Shown: positions 7,532 through 16,227, counted from the stretch's first letter. The stretch: 32,281 nucleotides of DNA from Hyphococcus sp. (GCA_013002535.1 JABDJK010000015.1:1-32281), one strand, 5' to 3'. Notes: generated by a model not told the origin, from the sequence alone. Translations and numbers: made by a program.

Positions 7532-7567
7532 CCACAGTTTAACTGTGGGGCCCATCAACGGATGGGC
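7532..7567. repeat. Two tandem perfect hairpins upstream of hisC
   Basis: CCACAGTT-T-AACTGTGG (7532-7548) and immediately GCCCATC-AACG-GATGGGC (7550-7567). No T-run follows. Could be a further mobile palindrome or a leader structure; they precede the predicted hisC promoter, so an attenuator role for hisC is unlikely. Confidence 0.5.
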
Positions 7568-7592
7568 AAACAGGATTTGAATTGCTGGAGAT

Positions 7593-7610
7593 GGATCCCG
7601 ACTTTCGCCG
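7593..7610. repeat. Degenerate copy of the CCCAGC-GAAAG-CCGGG element
   Basis: GGATCCCGACTTTCGCCG matches, in reverse complement, the element seen at 20081-20101 with a few mismatches. Single copy here. Confidence 0.4.
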
Positions 7611-7657
7611 ACAATGCCGAATAGAGGGTTCCGGCAACAGGATTCATATGCCCCGTC

Positions 7658-7686
7658 TTGGCCCCCGCGCCGCGAGCCGCTATACG
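7658..7686 (+). promoter_or_regulatory. Predicted hisC-tyrC promoter
   Basis: -35 TTGGCC (7658-7663), exactly 17 bp, -10 TATACG (7681-7686), 45 bp before the hisC ATG at 7731, which has an AAAAGGA ribosome site about 10 bases upstream. Confidence 0.5.
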
Positions 7687-7730
7687 CGCCATAGAAAAAA
7701 CAAAGCGGCAAATTCAAAAGGACAAACCCC

Positions 7731-8825
7731 ATGGCGAGCCCGACCCCGCGCCCCGGCATTTTGGACATCAAACCTTACGTTCCCGGCTCGTCCGAGGCGC
7801 CGGGCGCGACGCGCATTTTCAAAATGTCGTCAAATGAGAGCGCGCTCGGCCCGAGTCCCAAGGCGATGGAAGCGTTTGAAGCGGCGAGCCGCGACCTACA
7901 CCTTTATCCGGACGGCGCCTCGACGGCGTTGCGCGAGCAATTGGCGGAGATTTATGATCTTGACGCTGGGCGCATCGTCTGCGGCGCTGGGTCGGATGAG
8001 CTGTTGCAACTTCTGACCAAGGCTTATGTCGGCGAAGGCGACAACATTGTTCAAACCGATCACGGGTTTCTGGTTTACGCCCTCGCCGCCATGGGCAACG
8101 GCGGCGAGCCGCGTTTTGCGCCAGAGAAGAACCTAACCGCCGATGTCGACGAAATGTTGAAGCTCGTTGACGACAAAACGCGGATTGTCTTTCTCGCCAA
8201 CCCAAACAATCCGACGGGCACCTATATTCCCGACAGCGAAGTCCGGCGCCTGCGCGAGAATTTGCGCGAGGACGTGATCCTCGTCATCGATTCCGCTTAC
8301 GCTGAATATATGGAGGAACCGGACTACGCCGACGGGGCCGCCATGGTCGACGACTTTGACAATGTCGTCATGACACGGACGTTTTCAAAAATTTATGGCC
8401 TCGGCGGCATGCGCCTCGGTTGGGCTTATTTCCCGGCGGCGATCGCCGATGTGATCAACCGCATTCGCGGACCGTTCAACGTATCGGCGCCCGCGATCGC
8501 CGCCGGCGTTGCGGCGCTGGAGGACACGGACTTCGTTGCGAAAAATCTTGAGTTCAACCGGCGCGAACGCGACTGGCTGCAACAACAACTGGGCGGGCTC
8601 GGTCTCGATTTTGTCCCAAGCTATGGCAATTTTATTCTGGTAAAGTTTCCGGTAACGCCGGGCAAAAACGCCAACGACATACAAAGCTATTTGCGTGCGG
8701 GCGGCGTGATTGTGCGCGAGGTCGGCGCCTATAAGCTGGGTGAATATTTGCGCATCTCCATCGGCGAGGAAGATGGCAACCGTAAGCTGATCGAACTCCT
8801 GCGCGAAAAATTTGGCAATGAGTGA
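7731..8825 (+). CDS. hisC: Histidinol-phosphate aminotransferase
   Basis: 364 aa, normal length. Catalyses imidazole acetol phosphate + glutamate to histidinol phosphate; in this gene pair it probably also transaminates prephenate/phenylpyruvate-type substrates. Fold type I PLP enzyme: SSNESALGPSP at the N-terminus, LYPDG (about 58-62), CGAGSDELLQLL phosphate-binding segment (84-95), ANPNNPTG (157-164), VIDSAYAEY (186-194), the PLP lysine in TFSKIYGLGGMRLGW (Lys220), and the late arginine in LRISIG. Strong AAAAGGA ribosome site. Its last codons overlap the start of tyrC by 8 bases, implying translational coupling. Confidence 0.93.
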   Translation: MASPTPRPGILDIKPYVPGSSEAPGATRIFKMSSNESALGPSPKAMEAFEAASRDLHLYPDGASTALREQLAEIYDLDAGRIVCGAGSDELLQLLTKAYVGEGDNIVQTDHGFLVYALAAMGNGGEPRFAPEKNLTADVDEMLKLVDDKTRIVFLANPNNPTGTYIPDSEVRRLRENLREDVILVIDSAYAEYMEEPDYADGAAMVDDFDNVVMTRTFSKIYGLGGMRLGWAYFPAAIADVINRIRGPFNVSAPAIAAGVAALEDTDFVAKNLEFNRRERDWLQQQLGGLGLDFVPSYGNFILVKFPVTPGKNANDIQSYLRAGGVIVREVGAYKLGEYLRISIGEEDGNRKLIELLREKFGNE

Positions 8826-9753
8826 CGAACAACAAATATTTGAACACGCCGCAATCATTGGCCCCGGCCTGATCGGCGGCTCAATTGCCCGCGCGGCGCA
8901 CGAGACCGACGCCGTTGGCCGCATCACTGGCTATGACAAGGACGAGAGAATAACCGCCCGCGCGTTGGAGCTCGGCGTGATCGATGACGCTGCGTCCGAC
9001 ATTGCCTCTGCCGTTGGCGCCGCGGACCTGATCATCATTGCAACGCCAGTGGGCGCCGCCAGCGATGTCTTCGCGCAATTAAAAGACGCCGCCGCGCCCG
9101 GCGCCGTGATTATCGATGTCGGATCGGTGAAGAAATCTGTCTGTGACGCGGCGGCGAATTTGCGCGACGATCTTTACTTCGTGCCCTGCCACCCGGTTGC
9201 GGGAACGGAGCAGTCAGGCCCTGACGCCGGGTTCGCCAAACTCTTTGAAGATCGCTGGTGCATCATTACCCCGCCGCCGCGCGATGACGCGCCCTATCGC
9301 AAGGCCCTTCAAAAAGTCGAGCGGCTCTGGGCGGCGTTCGGCGCCCATGTGGAAGTCATGGACGCCGACCATCACGATCTTGCGCTGGCGGTGACCAGTC
9401 ACCTCCCCCACCTCATCGCCTTCACGCTTGTCGGCGCCGCAGATGATGTTGAGTCCGTGGCGCAGGCCGAAGTCATTAAATATTCCGCAGGCGGATTTCG
9501 TGACTTCACTCGCATCGCCGCCTCTGACCCGATCATGTGGCGCGACGTCTTCCTCAACAACAAGGATGCGATCTTGGAAGTGCTGGGGCGGTTCTCCGAA
9601 GAGCTTAGCCTGATGCAGCGGGCGATCCGCTGGGGTGACGGCGAAGCGCTGGAAAAAGCGTTTGCCCGCGGGCGGTCACTCAGACGCGCGATTGTCGACG
9701 CCGGTCAGGAAACCGCGGCGCCGAATTTTGGCAGGGATGAAGAAGGGCATTAG
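8818..9753 (+). CDS. tyrC: Prephenate/arogenate (cyclohexadienyl) dehydrogenase
   Basis: 311 aa from the ATG at 8818, which lies inside the end of hisC. Oxidative decarboxylation in tyrosine synthesis: prephenate to 4-hydroxyphenylpyruvate or arogenate to tyrosine, NAD(P)-dependent. The Rossmann motif IIGPGLIGGSIA is at about residues 14-25; DVGSVKK (about 100), CHPVAGTEQSGP with the conserved His-Pro (about 123-134), a VTSHLPHLIA helix and GGFRDFTRIA follow, all diagnostic of TyrA-type dehydrogenases. No chorismate mutase or ACT domain is attached. The hisC-tyrC pair is common in alphaproteobacteria. Whether it prefers prephenate or arogenate cannot be read from the sequence. Confidence 0.92.
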   Translation: MSDEQQIFEHAAIIGPGLIGGSIARAAHETDAVGRITGYDKDERITARALELGVIDDAASDIASAVGAADLIIIATPVGAASDVFAQLKDAAAPGAVIIDVGSVKKSVCDAAANLRDDLYFVPCHPVAGTEQSGPDAGFAKLFEDRWCIITPPPRDDAPYRKALQKVERLWAAFGAHVEVMDADHHDLALAVTSHLPHLIAFTLVGAADDVESVAQAEVIKYSAGGFRDFTRIAASDPIMWRDVFLNNKDAILEVLGRFSEELSLMQRAIRWGDGEALEKAFARGRSLRRAIVDAGQETAAPNFGRDEEGH

Positions 9754-9755
9754 GC

Positions 9756-9821
9756 AGGTAATGAGTGGTCAGTAGTGAAGAATTATTCTACTTAATACGC
9801 ACTAATCACCATTCACTACCT
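9756..9821. terminator. Imperfect long hairpin between convergent tyrC and spoVR
   Basis: Two 22-base arms, 9756-9777 and 9800-9821, match as inverted repeats at 18 of 22 positions (AGGTAATGAGTGG... with ...CCATTCACTACCT). It fills the whole 67-bp gap between the convergent stops and may act as a bidirectional terminator. Its GTGA/TCAC-rich sequence resembles the repeat at 13045-13124. Confidence 0.5.
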
Positions 9822-11311
9822 CACGCACCAACCTCTTCCAGTTTCACCTCATGGCCCCAGAGGGTTTCGATATAGGTGAGAACGGCGTCTTTGGTTTCGT
9901 CGCTCAGCTTGCGGCCTTGATGAACATCATGACGCAGATGCAAAGTGCGATCGCCTTCCAAATCCGCCGCAACAACCTGAATATTCGCATCGTGAGAGCC
10001 GAGGTCGTAAGACGCGGCGAGACGCTCGCGCACGCGGCGGAAACCGCTGGCATTGTGAATTGCCGAAACCTCAAAATGTGATTCTTTTGCGTCATCGGCG
10101 ATAGCGAACAGGTGAAAATCGCGCATGACCGTCGGCGAGAGATATTGCAGGATGAAACTTTCATCTCGGTAATTCGCCCAGGCGTCTTTTAAAACTTCGC
10201 GCCATTCATTCTTGCCGGCGATCTCCGGGAAATATTCGCGATCTTCATCTTTCGGATCTTCGCAAATCCGCTTGATGTCTTCCATCATGGCGAAGCCCAG
10301 CGCATACGGATTAATGCCGGAATAGCGCGGATCGTCAAACTCCGGCTGGAACACAACCGACGAATGCGAATGGAGAAATTCCATGATCGCGCCCTCGCTG
10401 ATTTGCCCGCGATTATAAAGCTCGTTCATGATGTAATGGTGGACGAACGTCGCACAGCCCTCGTTCATCACTTTCGTTTGTTTCTGCGGATAGAAATATT
10501 GCGCCACATTGCGGACGATGCGCACCAGCTCGCGCTGCCATGGCCGCAAAATCGGCGAGGCCTTCTCGATAAAATAGAGAATATTTTCTTCCGGCAGTTT
10601 AATGTGACGAACTTCCTGCTGGCGTTCCTGCTTTTCCTCGTCTGGCTCTTCCACCGTCGGCAGGGTTCGCCAGATATCGTTGAAGGTCAGTTCTTCATGC
10701 TCGGCGCGCGCCGCCATTTTGGCGATCTTGTCAGCGTCAGAAAGGCGCGGTGGACGGTTATAGCGGAATACGCCCTGATCCATCAGCGCGTGGGCCGCAT
10801 CAAGAACACTTTCAACCTCTTCGAGGCCGTATTCGTCCTCACATTTCGCGATGTATTTCTTGGCGAAGTCGAGATAAGGCAAAATTCCGTCTGCATCCGT
10901 CCACTGACAAAATAGATAATTGTTTTTGAAAAAGTGATTATGCCCGAAAGACGCGTGGGCCATAACCAGTGCCTGCATGGTCATAGTGTTTTCTTCCATG
11001 AGGTACGCAATGCACGGGTTCGAGTTGATCACAATCTCATAGGCGAGCCCGGTGTAGCCCTTCTGGTACATCATTTGGTCGCGGGCGAAGTGTTTGCCGA
11101 ACGACCAGTGCTTGTACATCAGCGGCATGCCGTGACTAGAATAGGCGTCGAGCATTTGTTCTGACGATATGATCTCGATCTGGTTAGGGTAGATGTCGAG
11201 CTTCAGATCGCCCAGCGCGATCTCTTCGATTGCGTCGAGGGTGACTTGCAAAGTCTCAAAGTTCCAGTCGGCGTCGTCGAAAAGGAGGGTTGGTTTTTCT
11301 AATGCTGTCAT
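9821..11311 (-). CDS. SpoVR family protein
   Basis: 496 aa from the ATG at 11311, whose ATG shares the TGATG junction with the DUF444 stop; a GTG one codon upstream is the alternative, both served by a GGGAGG site. SpoVR/YcgB proteins are widespread, linked in Bacillus to spore cortex and in proteobacteria to stationary-phase stress, biochemical activity unknown. Recognisable segments: EIISSEQMLDAYSSHGMPLMYKHWSFGK (family signature, about 48-75), the histidine-rich MAHASFGHNHFFKNNYLF (about 118-135), an NVAQYFYPQKQTKVMNEGCATFVHHYIM block and NPYALGFAMMEDIKR. Last gene of the prkA operon. Confidence 0.93.
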   Translation of the reverse strand: MTALEKPTLLFDDADWNFETLQVTLDAIEEIALGDLKLDIYPNQIEIISSEQMLDAYSSHGMPLMYKHWSFGKHFARDQMMYQKGYTGLAYEIVINSNPCIAYLMEENTMTMQALVMAHASFGHNHFFKNNYLFCQWTDADGILPYLDFAKKYIAKCEDEYGLEEVESVLDAAHALMDQGVFRYNRPPRLSDADKIAKMAARAEHEELTFNDIWRTLPTVEEPDEEKQERQQEVRHIKLPEENILYFIEKASPILRPWQRELVRIVRNVAQYFYPQKQTKVMNEGCATFVHHYIMNELYNRGQISEGAIMEFLHSHSSVVFQPEFDDPRYSGINPYALGFAMMEDIKRICEDPKDEDREYFPEIAGKNEWREVLKDAWANYRDESFILQYLSPTVMRDFHLFAIADDAKESHFEVSAIHNASGFRRVRERLAASYDLGSHDANIQVVAADLEGDRTLHLRHDVHQGRKLSDETKDAVLTYIETLWGHEVKLEEVGA

Positions 11312-12633
11312 CACGCCGCCTCCCTGTTGTTCTTGGCGAACAACTCACGAAACACCGGGAAGATATCTTGCGGGCGGGCAATGCGGGTTTGTGCGAAGTT
11401 CGGCCATTCCGGCGCAAAGGTGCGATAGGCGCGCCAAAGCTCGGCGCCGGAATCCTCGCTTGAGAAGACTTCCAGCTCGCGCTCATCCAAAATTTCGATA
11501 TAGGCGTAATATTGCGAAATAGGCATCACTTCGGTTCGCAACAATTCAACGCATTGTTTGGCGTCGCCGCTTTGCGTAAATCCGTCGGAGGCCTGCGCCA
11601 CATAGATGTTCCACTCATGGGCCGGGAAGCGGTCTTTTTGGACCTCCAGCATTTTATCAAGCGCGGTTGAGACCACGGTGCCGCCGGACTGGCGCGAATA
11701 GAAAAATGTTTCCTCGTCGACTTCTTCGGCGTGGTGGGTGTGGCGAATAAAGACGACCTCGACGCGCTCGTAGCGGCGTTTGAGGAACAAATAGAGCAGC
11801 ATGTAAAAACGTTTGGCGAGGTCTTTTTCACGCTCGCCCATACTGCCGGAAACATCCATCAGACAGAACATCACCGCCGCAGTGGTTTCCACCGGCGTCG
11901 GCTCATAGGCGTTGTAGCGCACGTCAAGCGGGTCGATGAAAGGCGCCCAGCGGCGGCGCGCCTCCATCGTTTCGAGATCGGCGATGATCTTTTTCTTCTC
12001 TGTGATCTGGGCCTCATCGGGCTGTGAGATGCGCTCCAGTTCAAACAGGCGCTCTTTCAGCGCATTCATTTCTTTCGTGGAGGGGCGCTTTAGCGCCAGA
12101 CGCCGGCCATGGGCGTTGCGCATGGTGCGGATCAAATTCATGTTGGTCGGCGACCCGGCGACGGTGATGCCGGCGCGCTTATAGGCGTAAGCCTTGATCT
12201 CTTTTAACGAGCGCTTGACGAGATTGGGGAGTTCCAGGTCCTCGAAGAAGATGTCGAGGAATTCGTCCTGGGTCAGGGTAAATTGAAAATTGTCCTCCCC
12301 GTCGCCGTCAGTCGACGCCTTTTTGCCCTTGCCTTTGCCGGGGCCTTTGGGAGGTTTTTTGATCTTGTCGCCGGCGTCGAATTCCTTGTTGCCGGGATGC
12401 ACGGCTTCGCGCTTACCGGTTTGCGGATCGATGCGAAAGCGTGGCTCGGCGGTAGACTTGGACGGGATCGAGATTTTCTCGCCCTTGTCGATTTCCTTCA
12501 GCGACCGATCGCGTAAAGACTTGTTCACCGCTTCCTTGATCTGCGCCTTGGCGCGTTTCAGGAATCGCTGGCGGTTCCCAATGGACTTGCCCTTGGGATT
12601 CTTACGCCGGTCGATGAAGTGGGATAGGTTCAT
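11311..12633 (-). CDS. DUF444 / YeaH family VWA-like protein
   Basis: 440 aa. The N-terminal third is highly basic and probably disordered (RRKNPKGKSIGNRQRF at the start, KKPPKGPGKGKGKK about 92-105), as usual in YeaH. The C-terminal half is a von Willebrand A-like domain with the metal-site motif MDVSGSMGE (Asp260, Ser262, Ser264) and a second conserved block RQSGGTVVSTALDKM. Function is unknown; in E. coli yeaH is co-transcribed with the kinase gene yeaG under starvation and stress control. Its start overlaps the stop of the 135-aa gene by ATGA (12630-12633), and its stop overlaps the spoVR start, so translation of the three is coupled. Confidence 0.93.
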   Translation of the reverse strand: MNLSHFIDRRKNPKGKSIGNRQRFLKRAKAQIKEAVNKSLRDRSLKEIDKGEKISIPSKSTAEPRFRIDPQTGKREAVHPGNKEFDAGDKIKKPPKGPGKGKGKKASTDGDGEDNFQFTLTQDEFLDIFFEDLELPNLVKRSLKEIKAYAYKRAGITVAGSPTNMNLIRTMRNAHGRRLALKRPSTKEMNALKERLFELERISQPDEAQITEKKKIIADLETMEARRRWAPFIDPLDVRYNAYEPTPVETTAAVMFCLMDVSGSMGEREKDLAKRFYMLLYLFLKRRYERVEVVFIRHTHHAEEVDEETFFYSRQSGGTVVSTALDKMLEVQKDRFPAHEWNIYVAQASDGFTQSGDAKQCVELLRTEVMPISQYYAYIEILDERELEVFSSEDSGAELWRAYRTFAPEWPNFAQTRIARPQDIFPVFRELFAKNNREAA

Positions 12634-13037
12634 GCGCGCGACTCGATTTCTGTTTTGACCGCCGCGTAATCATTGGCAAGGAACGGTCCGACAAAGCTGG
12701 CGGCAACTTCGAGCGGCACGTTTTCCAATTCGCCGCAATGGTATGTTCGTTTCGGTAAAATGCCGAACGCCTTTCCTTTATCGAAGAACGAATATTCAAC
12801 GACGCAACACAAATTTTCATCCAGCCGGATTATCAGGCGGCGCTCGTCCGCCGCCATCACGCCAAGTCCGGCGGGGCATTCTTCTTTGCCGGCATCAACC
12901 AGCGAACGCCGCCGCTCATGCTCCGCCGCCCAATCATGGGCTTCAAGCGCGCGGGTTATCTCCTGCGCGTCAGCCGCCGGGTAATCCTGATGAGAAAAAT
13001 CCGAAGACTGAATCCAGTATGAGGCGATATGGGTCAT
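12630..13037 (-). CDS. Unrecognised 135-aa protein inside the prkA-DUF444-spoVR operon
   Basis: I do not recognise a family. The protein starts MTHIASYWIQSSDF, is acidic with one short basic patch (HERRRS), and has no signal peptide or membrane segment. The central part (LGVMAADERRLIIRLDENLCCVVEYSFF, written in two pieces: LGVMAADERRLIIRL and DENLCCVVEYSFF) predicts beta strands, followed by a helix-rich C-terminus (LEVAASFVGPFLANDYAAVK). Four cysteines are present (ECPAG, CC, HCGE), not in a classical zinc motif. The ATGA overlap with DUF444 and the position between kinase and VWA protein argue it is a real member of this stress module, perhaps an adaptor or regulator; that role is inference only. 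Confidence 0.8.
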   Translation of the reverse strand: MTHIASYWIQSSDFSHQDYPAADAQEITRALEAHDWAAEHERRRSLVDAGKEECPAGLGVMAADERRLIIRLDENLCCVVEYSFFDKGKAFGILPKRTYHCGELENVPLEVAASFVGPFLANDYAAVKTEIESRA

Positions 13038-13044
13038 GATGATT

Positions 13045-13124
13045 GGTGAATCGTAGTTGGTGAATATTTAGGGGTGATTGGACCGGTCTTATGCTGCGCT
13101 CCATTCACCATTTCACAATTCACC
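13045..13124. repeat. Inverted GGTGAAT/ATTCACC repeat between prkA and the 135-aa gene
   Basis: GGTGAAT occurs twice at 13045-13065 and its complement ATTCACC twice at 13103-13124, able to form a long stem with a 37-base loop in the only spacer of the operon (97 bp). It could limit readthrough or stabilise the prkA message. Related GTGA-rich repeats lie at 9756-9821. Confidence 0.5.
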
Positions 13125-13134
13125 GCCCACATCC

Positions 13135-15084
13135 CTATCCGGCTTTATTGACGCGCATATACCACTCAACGAGACGGCGGACCTGACGCGGCGTGTATCC
13201 GCGCTCGGTCATGCGCGACACAAAGTTCTCGTGCTTGGCTTCCGTCTCAGAGTCTTTCTTGGAGTCGAACGAGATCACCGGCAAGAGATCTTCGACCTGA
13301 GAGAACATGCGTTTTTCAATGACATTGCGCAGTTTCTCGTATGACGTCCATTTCGGGTTCTTGCCCTCATTGTTCGCCCGGGCGCGCAGTGCGAATTTCA
13401 CGACTTCATTGCGGAAGTCCTTGGGGTTCGCGATACCCGCCGGTTTTTCGATTTTTGAAAGCTCGGCGTCCAACGTCGCGCGGTCGAGGAGTTGGCCCGT
13501 GTCGGCGTCTTTAAAGTCCTGATCCTCGATCCACGCGTCAGCGTAGGAAATGTAGCGGTCAAAAAGGTTCTGACCGTATTCGCCATAGCTTTCGAGATAG
13601 GCTTTCTGAATTTCCTTGCCGATAAAGTCGGCGTAACGCGCCGAAAGTTCCGACTTGATGAAGTCGAGATATTTCTTCTCGACCTCGTCAGGATATTGCT
13701 CGCGCTTGATGGCGTTTTCCAGCACATACATCATGTGAACAGGGTCCGCGGCGACTTCGTCCGTATCAAAGTTGAATGTCTCAGACAGAACTTTATAGGC
13801 AAAGCGCGTCGAGATGCCGTCCATGCCCTCGTCCATGCCAGCGGCGTCGCGATATTCCTGATGGGACTTCGCTTTCGGATCGGTGTCTTTCAGTTTTTCA
13901 CCGTCATAGATGCGCAGTTTGGAGAAGAGATTTGAATTTTCATGCTCGCGCAGGCGCGTCAAAACGGAGAACCGCGCCAGGAGCCCAAGCGTTTCCGGCG
14001 CACAAGGCGCTTCGGAAAGCTCAGAACTCGCCAGCAGTTTTTCATAGATCTTGCGCTCTTCAGTGATGCGCAGAGAGTAAGGCACCTTGATTACGTTGAT
14101 ACGATCAAGGAACGCTTCATTATTTTTGTTGTTTCGGAACTGCTGCCATTCGCTCTCGTTAGAGTGCGCGAGGATAATCCCTTGAAACGGGATCGGGCCC
14201 AGCGCTTCCGTGCCGACATAGTTACCTTCCTGCGTCGCGGTAAGAAGCGGGTGCAGGACTTTGATCGGCGCTTTGAACATTTCAACGAATTCAAGCAGCC
14301 CCTGATTGGCGCGGCAGAGCCCGCCGGAATAAGAATAGGCGTCGGTGTCGTCCTGTGAGAAATGCTCAAGCTTCCTGATATCGACTTTGCCGACAAGCGC
14401 CGAAATATCCTGATTGTTTTCATCGCCCGGCTCGGTTTTCGAAATCGCAAGCTGGCGCAGTTTCGACGGGTAGAGGCGCACCACTTCAAATTTCGAGATG
14501 TCGCCGCCGAATTCATCAAGGCGCTTAACCGCCCACGGGCTCATCAGACCCGTAAGGCGTCGGCGGTCGATATTGTATTTTTCTTCGAGCAGCGATTGCA
14601 GCTGTTCTGACTGGAAAAGGCCGAGCGGGCTTTCAAAGACCGGCGAGATTTCATCGCCCGCTTTCAAAACATAGATCGGGTGCTTCTCCATCAGGTCTTT
14701 GAGGCGTTCGGCCAGCGAAGACTTACCGCCGCCCACAGGACCGAGGAGATAAATGATCTGGCGTTTTTCTTCGAGGCCCTGCCCGGCATGACGGAAGAAC
14801 GAGACGATCCGCTCGATCGTGTCTTCCATGCCGAAAAAGCCTTCAAAGGCTTTATACTGACGGATAGTGCGATTGAAGAAAATGCGCGACAGGCGCGGAT
14901 CCTTTGACGTGTCGATCATCTCAGGCTCGCCGATCGCCTCGATCATGCGCTCTGCGGACGTCGCATACATCATCGGGTCGTCCCGCGCCGCGAGAAGATA
15001 ATCACGCAGGCTCATCGCCTGCTGTTGCACTTTTTCATAACTTTCCGAAAAGGCGTCAAAGACGTCAAGAGTTTCTTCAGACAT
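13135..15084 (-). CDS. prkA: PrkA family serine protein kinase
   Basis: 649 aa, standard length. The N-terminal two thirds form an AAA-type ATPase-like domain: RYKAFEGFFGMEDTIERIV-type entry segment (here IRQYKAFEGFFGMED, 74-88), Walker A YLLGPVGGGKSS (112-123), and later conserved blocks YVGTEALGPIPFQGIILAHSN-like (GNYVGTEALGPIPF; ILAHSNESEW) and FLDRINVIKVPY. The C-terminus has the PrkA kinase-like region ending VRRLVEWYMRVNKAG. Homologues in E. coli (YeaG) and Bacillus (PrkA) act in starvation and sporulation signalling. First gene of the operon with the 135-aa gene, DUF444 and spoVR. The start has only a weak GGTGA ribosome site. Confidence 0.95.
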   Translation of the reverse strand: MSEETLDVFDAFSESYEKVQQQAMSLRDYLLAARDDPMMYATSAERMIEAIGEPEMIDTSKDPRLSRIFFNRTIRQYKAFEGFFGMEDTIERIVSFFRHAGQGLEEKRQIIYLLGPVGGGKSSLAERLKDLMEKHPIYVLKAGDEISPVFESPLGLFQSEQLQSLLEEKYNIDRRRLTGLMSPWAVKRLDEFGGDISKFEVVRLYPSKLRQLAISKTEPGDENNQDISALVGKVDIRKLEHFSQDDTDAYSYSGGLCRANQGLLEFVEMFKAPIKVLHPLLTATQEGNYVGTEALGPIPFQGIILAHSNESEWQQFRNNKNNEAFLDRINVIKVPYSLRITEERKIYEKLLASSELSEAPCAPETLGLLARFSVLTRLREHENSNLFSKLRIYDGEKLKDTDPKAKSHQEYRDAAGMDEGMDGISTRFAYKVLSETFNFDTDEVAADPVHMMYVLENAIKREQYPDEVEKKYLDFIKSELSARYADFIGKEIQKAYLESYGEYGQNLFDRYISYADAWIEDQDFKDADTGQLLDRATLDAELSKIEKPAGIANPKDFRNEVVKFALRARANNEGKNPKWTSYEKLRNVIEKRMFSQVEDLLPVISFDSKKDSETEAKHENFVSRMTERGYTPRQVRRLVEWYMRVNKAG

Positions 15085-15817
15085 TGGTCACCACGCTCAC
15101 TTGTTTAATTGATCCGCCGGCCGGCCCCGCTGCAATCGACCCAGCCTGGCGATCATCACCTACACATCGCGGCGGCAATCTCATCGCCGCCGCGTCACAT
15201 TCCCCATCATTTACCCACATTGAATTTTTACGTGCAAAGAACATTCGTCCATCTTCATCAAGCGACTTCATGTTCTTTATGTGGGCGGCGAATTTCACGG
15301 CGCAAGAAAATGCATCGCATTTTCCGTTCGCCTTATCGTGAATGACCCACATTATTTTCTCGCCTGTTCAATTCGTTCGTTTTGCTTTCGCCATTTTCAT
15401 TTTCGCCCAAAGGCGAATACGCAACATTTCAACAGCCCGCTCCCGGCGCCCAAACGCAGCGCCCTCACAAAGTTAATGCGGGTCCCCCTAATATTTCGTT
15501 TCGCGTTTCCGCGAAGACAATATAAATATATGCGTTTTGTTTGCGAATGCTAACGAAACAAAATGACGATTTTGCCGCAACTTCGCCGCATTCGATTTAA
15601 ACGGTTGAGCGCGCGTGAATAAATTCGGCGCCGCGGCGCTCCGCAAATTTCATTATGTGTTGGCGCATAATCTTTTCTGCTAATAAGTTGGAACTTACAC
15701 CGCCGAACAAACACGAATGATGCGTGCTAGCGCTCGCGTGATTCGACTGCCAGCGCGAATTTACCAATAAGAAAGCTAAGTAAACATTTCTCGCAAAGAA
15801 AATACCGAGAGCATTCA
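15085..15817. other. Long divergent spacer upstream of prkA with AT-rich promoter-like core
   Basis: 733 bp between prkA and the divergent membrane-protein gene. No convincing gene; a 91-codon minus-strand frame reaching prkA has atypical codon use. Hairpins seen: TTCGCC-CAAA-GGCGAA (about 15403-15418), TTCGCG-TTTC-CGCGAA (15500-15515), and TTTTGTTT (15535-15542) with AAACAAAA (15556-15563). Between 15515 and 15535 lies ATATAAATATATG, strikingly AT-rich for this genome. Likely holds regulatory sites for the stress operon. Confidence 0.5.
15535..15563. promoter_or_regulatory. TTTTGTTT/AAACAAAA inverted repeat, candidate operator
   Basis: 8-bp perfect arms (15535-15542, 15556-15563) with 13-base centre, next to an AT-rich run and a second hairpin at 15500-15515, in the prkA upstream region. 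Confidence 0.3.
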
Positions 15818-16216
15818 ATGGACTCTACCTCCGAAGCCGCCGCCGCCTTTACGCGGGACGTCAATGCGCAGGCCTTATGGCTCCAGCTCTGGATAAATTG
15901 GATGGTAATTGTCAATGTAGTTGGCGCGGTCATCTTTATCCGCCGGCCGGAAGCGAAATGGGTGCTCGCGGCAATCTCGCTAGCGGCGATCTTCATGATC
16001 TGGCTGCATAGCCAGTATGGCTATCAACGCATTTTGGGCCTTGCTCACGTGGTCTTCTGGACGCCGCTTCTGGTATATTTATGGCGGCGGCGCGAGGCGT
16101 GGAACATCGACAAACTTTCCGGCGAATGGATCGCAGCTGTTTTCACGACCAATCTGATTTCGCTTATGATCGACTATGCCGACGTTGCGCGCTACCTGAT
16201 GGGCGAGCGGATTTAA
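15818..16216 (+). CDS. Small integral membrane protein, unknown function
   Basis: 132 aa with an N-terminal polar segment and about four hydrophobic helices (around residues 20-41, 48-64, 70-89 and 104-118). Charged loops include RRPEAKW and LWRRREAWN, placing basic loops inside. No motif was recognised. It is followed after 11 bp by the AhpD-like gene and probably shares its transcript. It starts with ATG at 15818; the upstream ribosome site is weak (GAGAG). Could be a small carrier, channel or accessory protein; the sequence does not say. Confidence 0.75.
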   Translation: MDSTSEAAAAFTRDVNAQALWLQLWINWMVIVNVVGAVIFIRRPEAKWVLAAISLAAIFMIWLHSQYGYQRILGLAHVVFWTPLLVYLWRRREAWNIDKLSGEWIAAVFTTNLISLMIDYADVARYLMGERI

Positions 16217-16227
16217 AAGGACAACCC

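Noticed and set aside
15077-15352. 91-codon minus-strand open frame reaching into the prkA start
   Set aside because: Codon use lacks the G/C-rich third positions of neighbouring genes, no ribosome site, and it overlaps the prkA start in another frame; treated as leader sequence.
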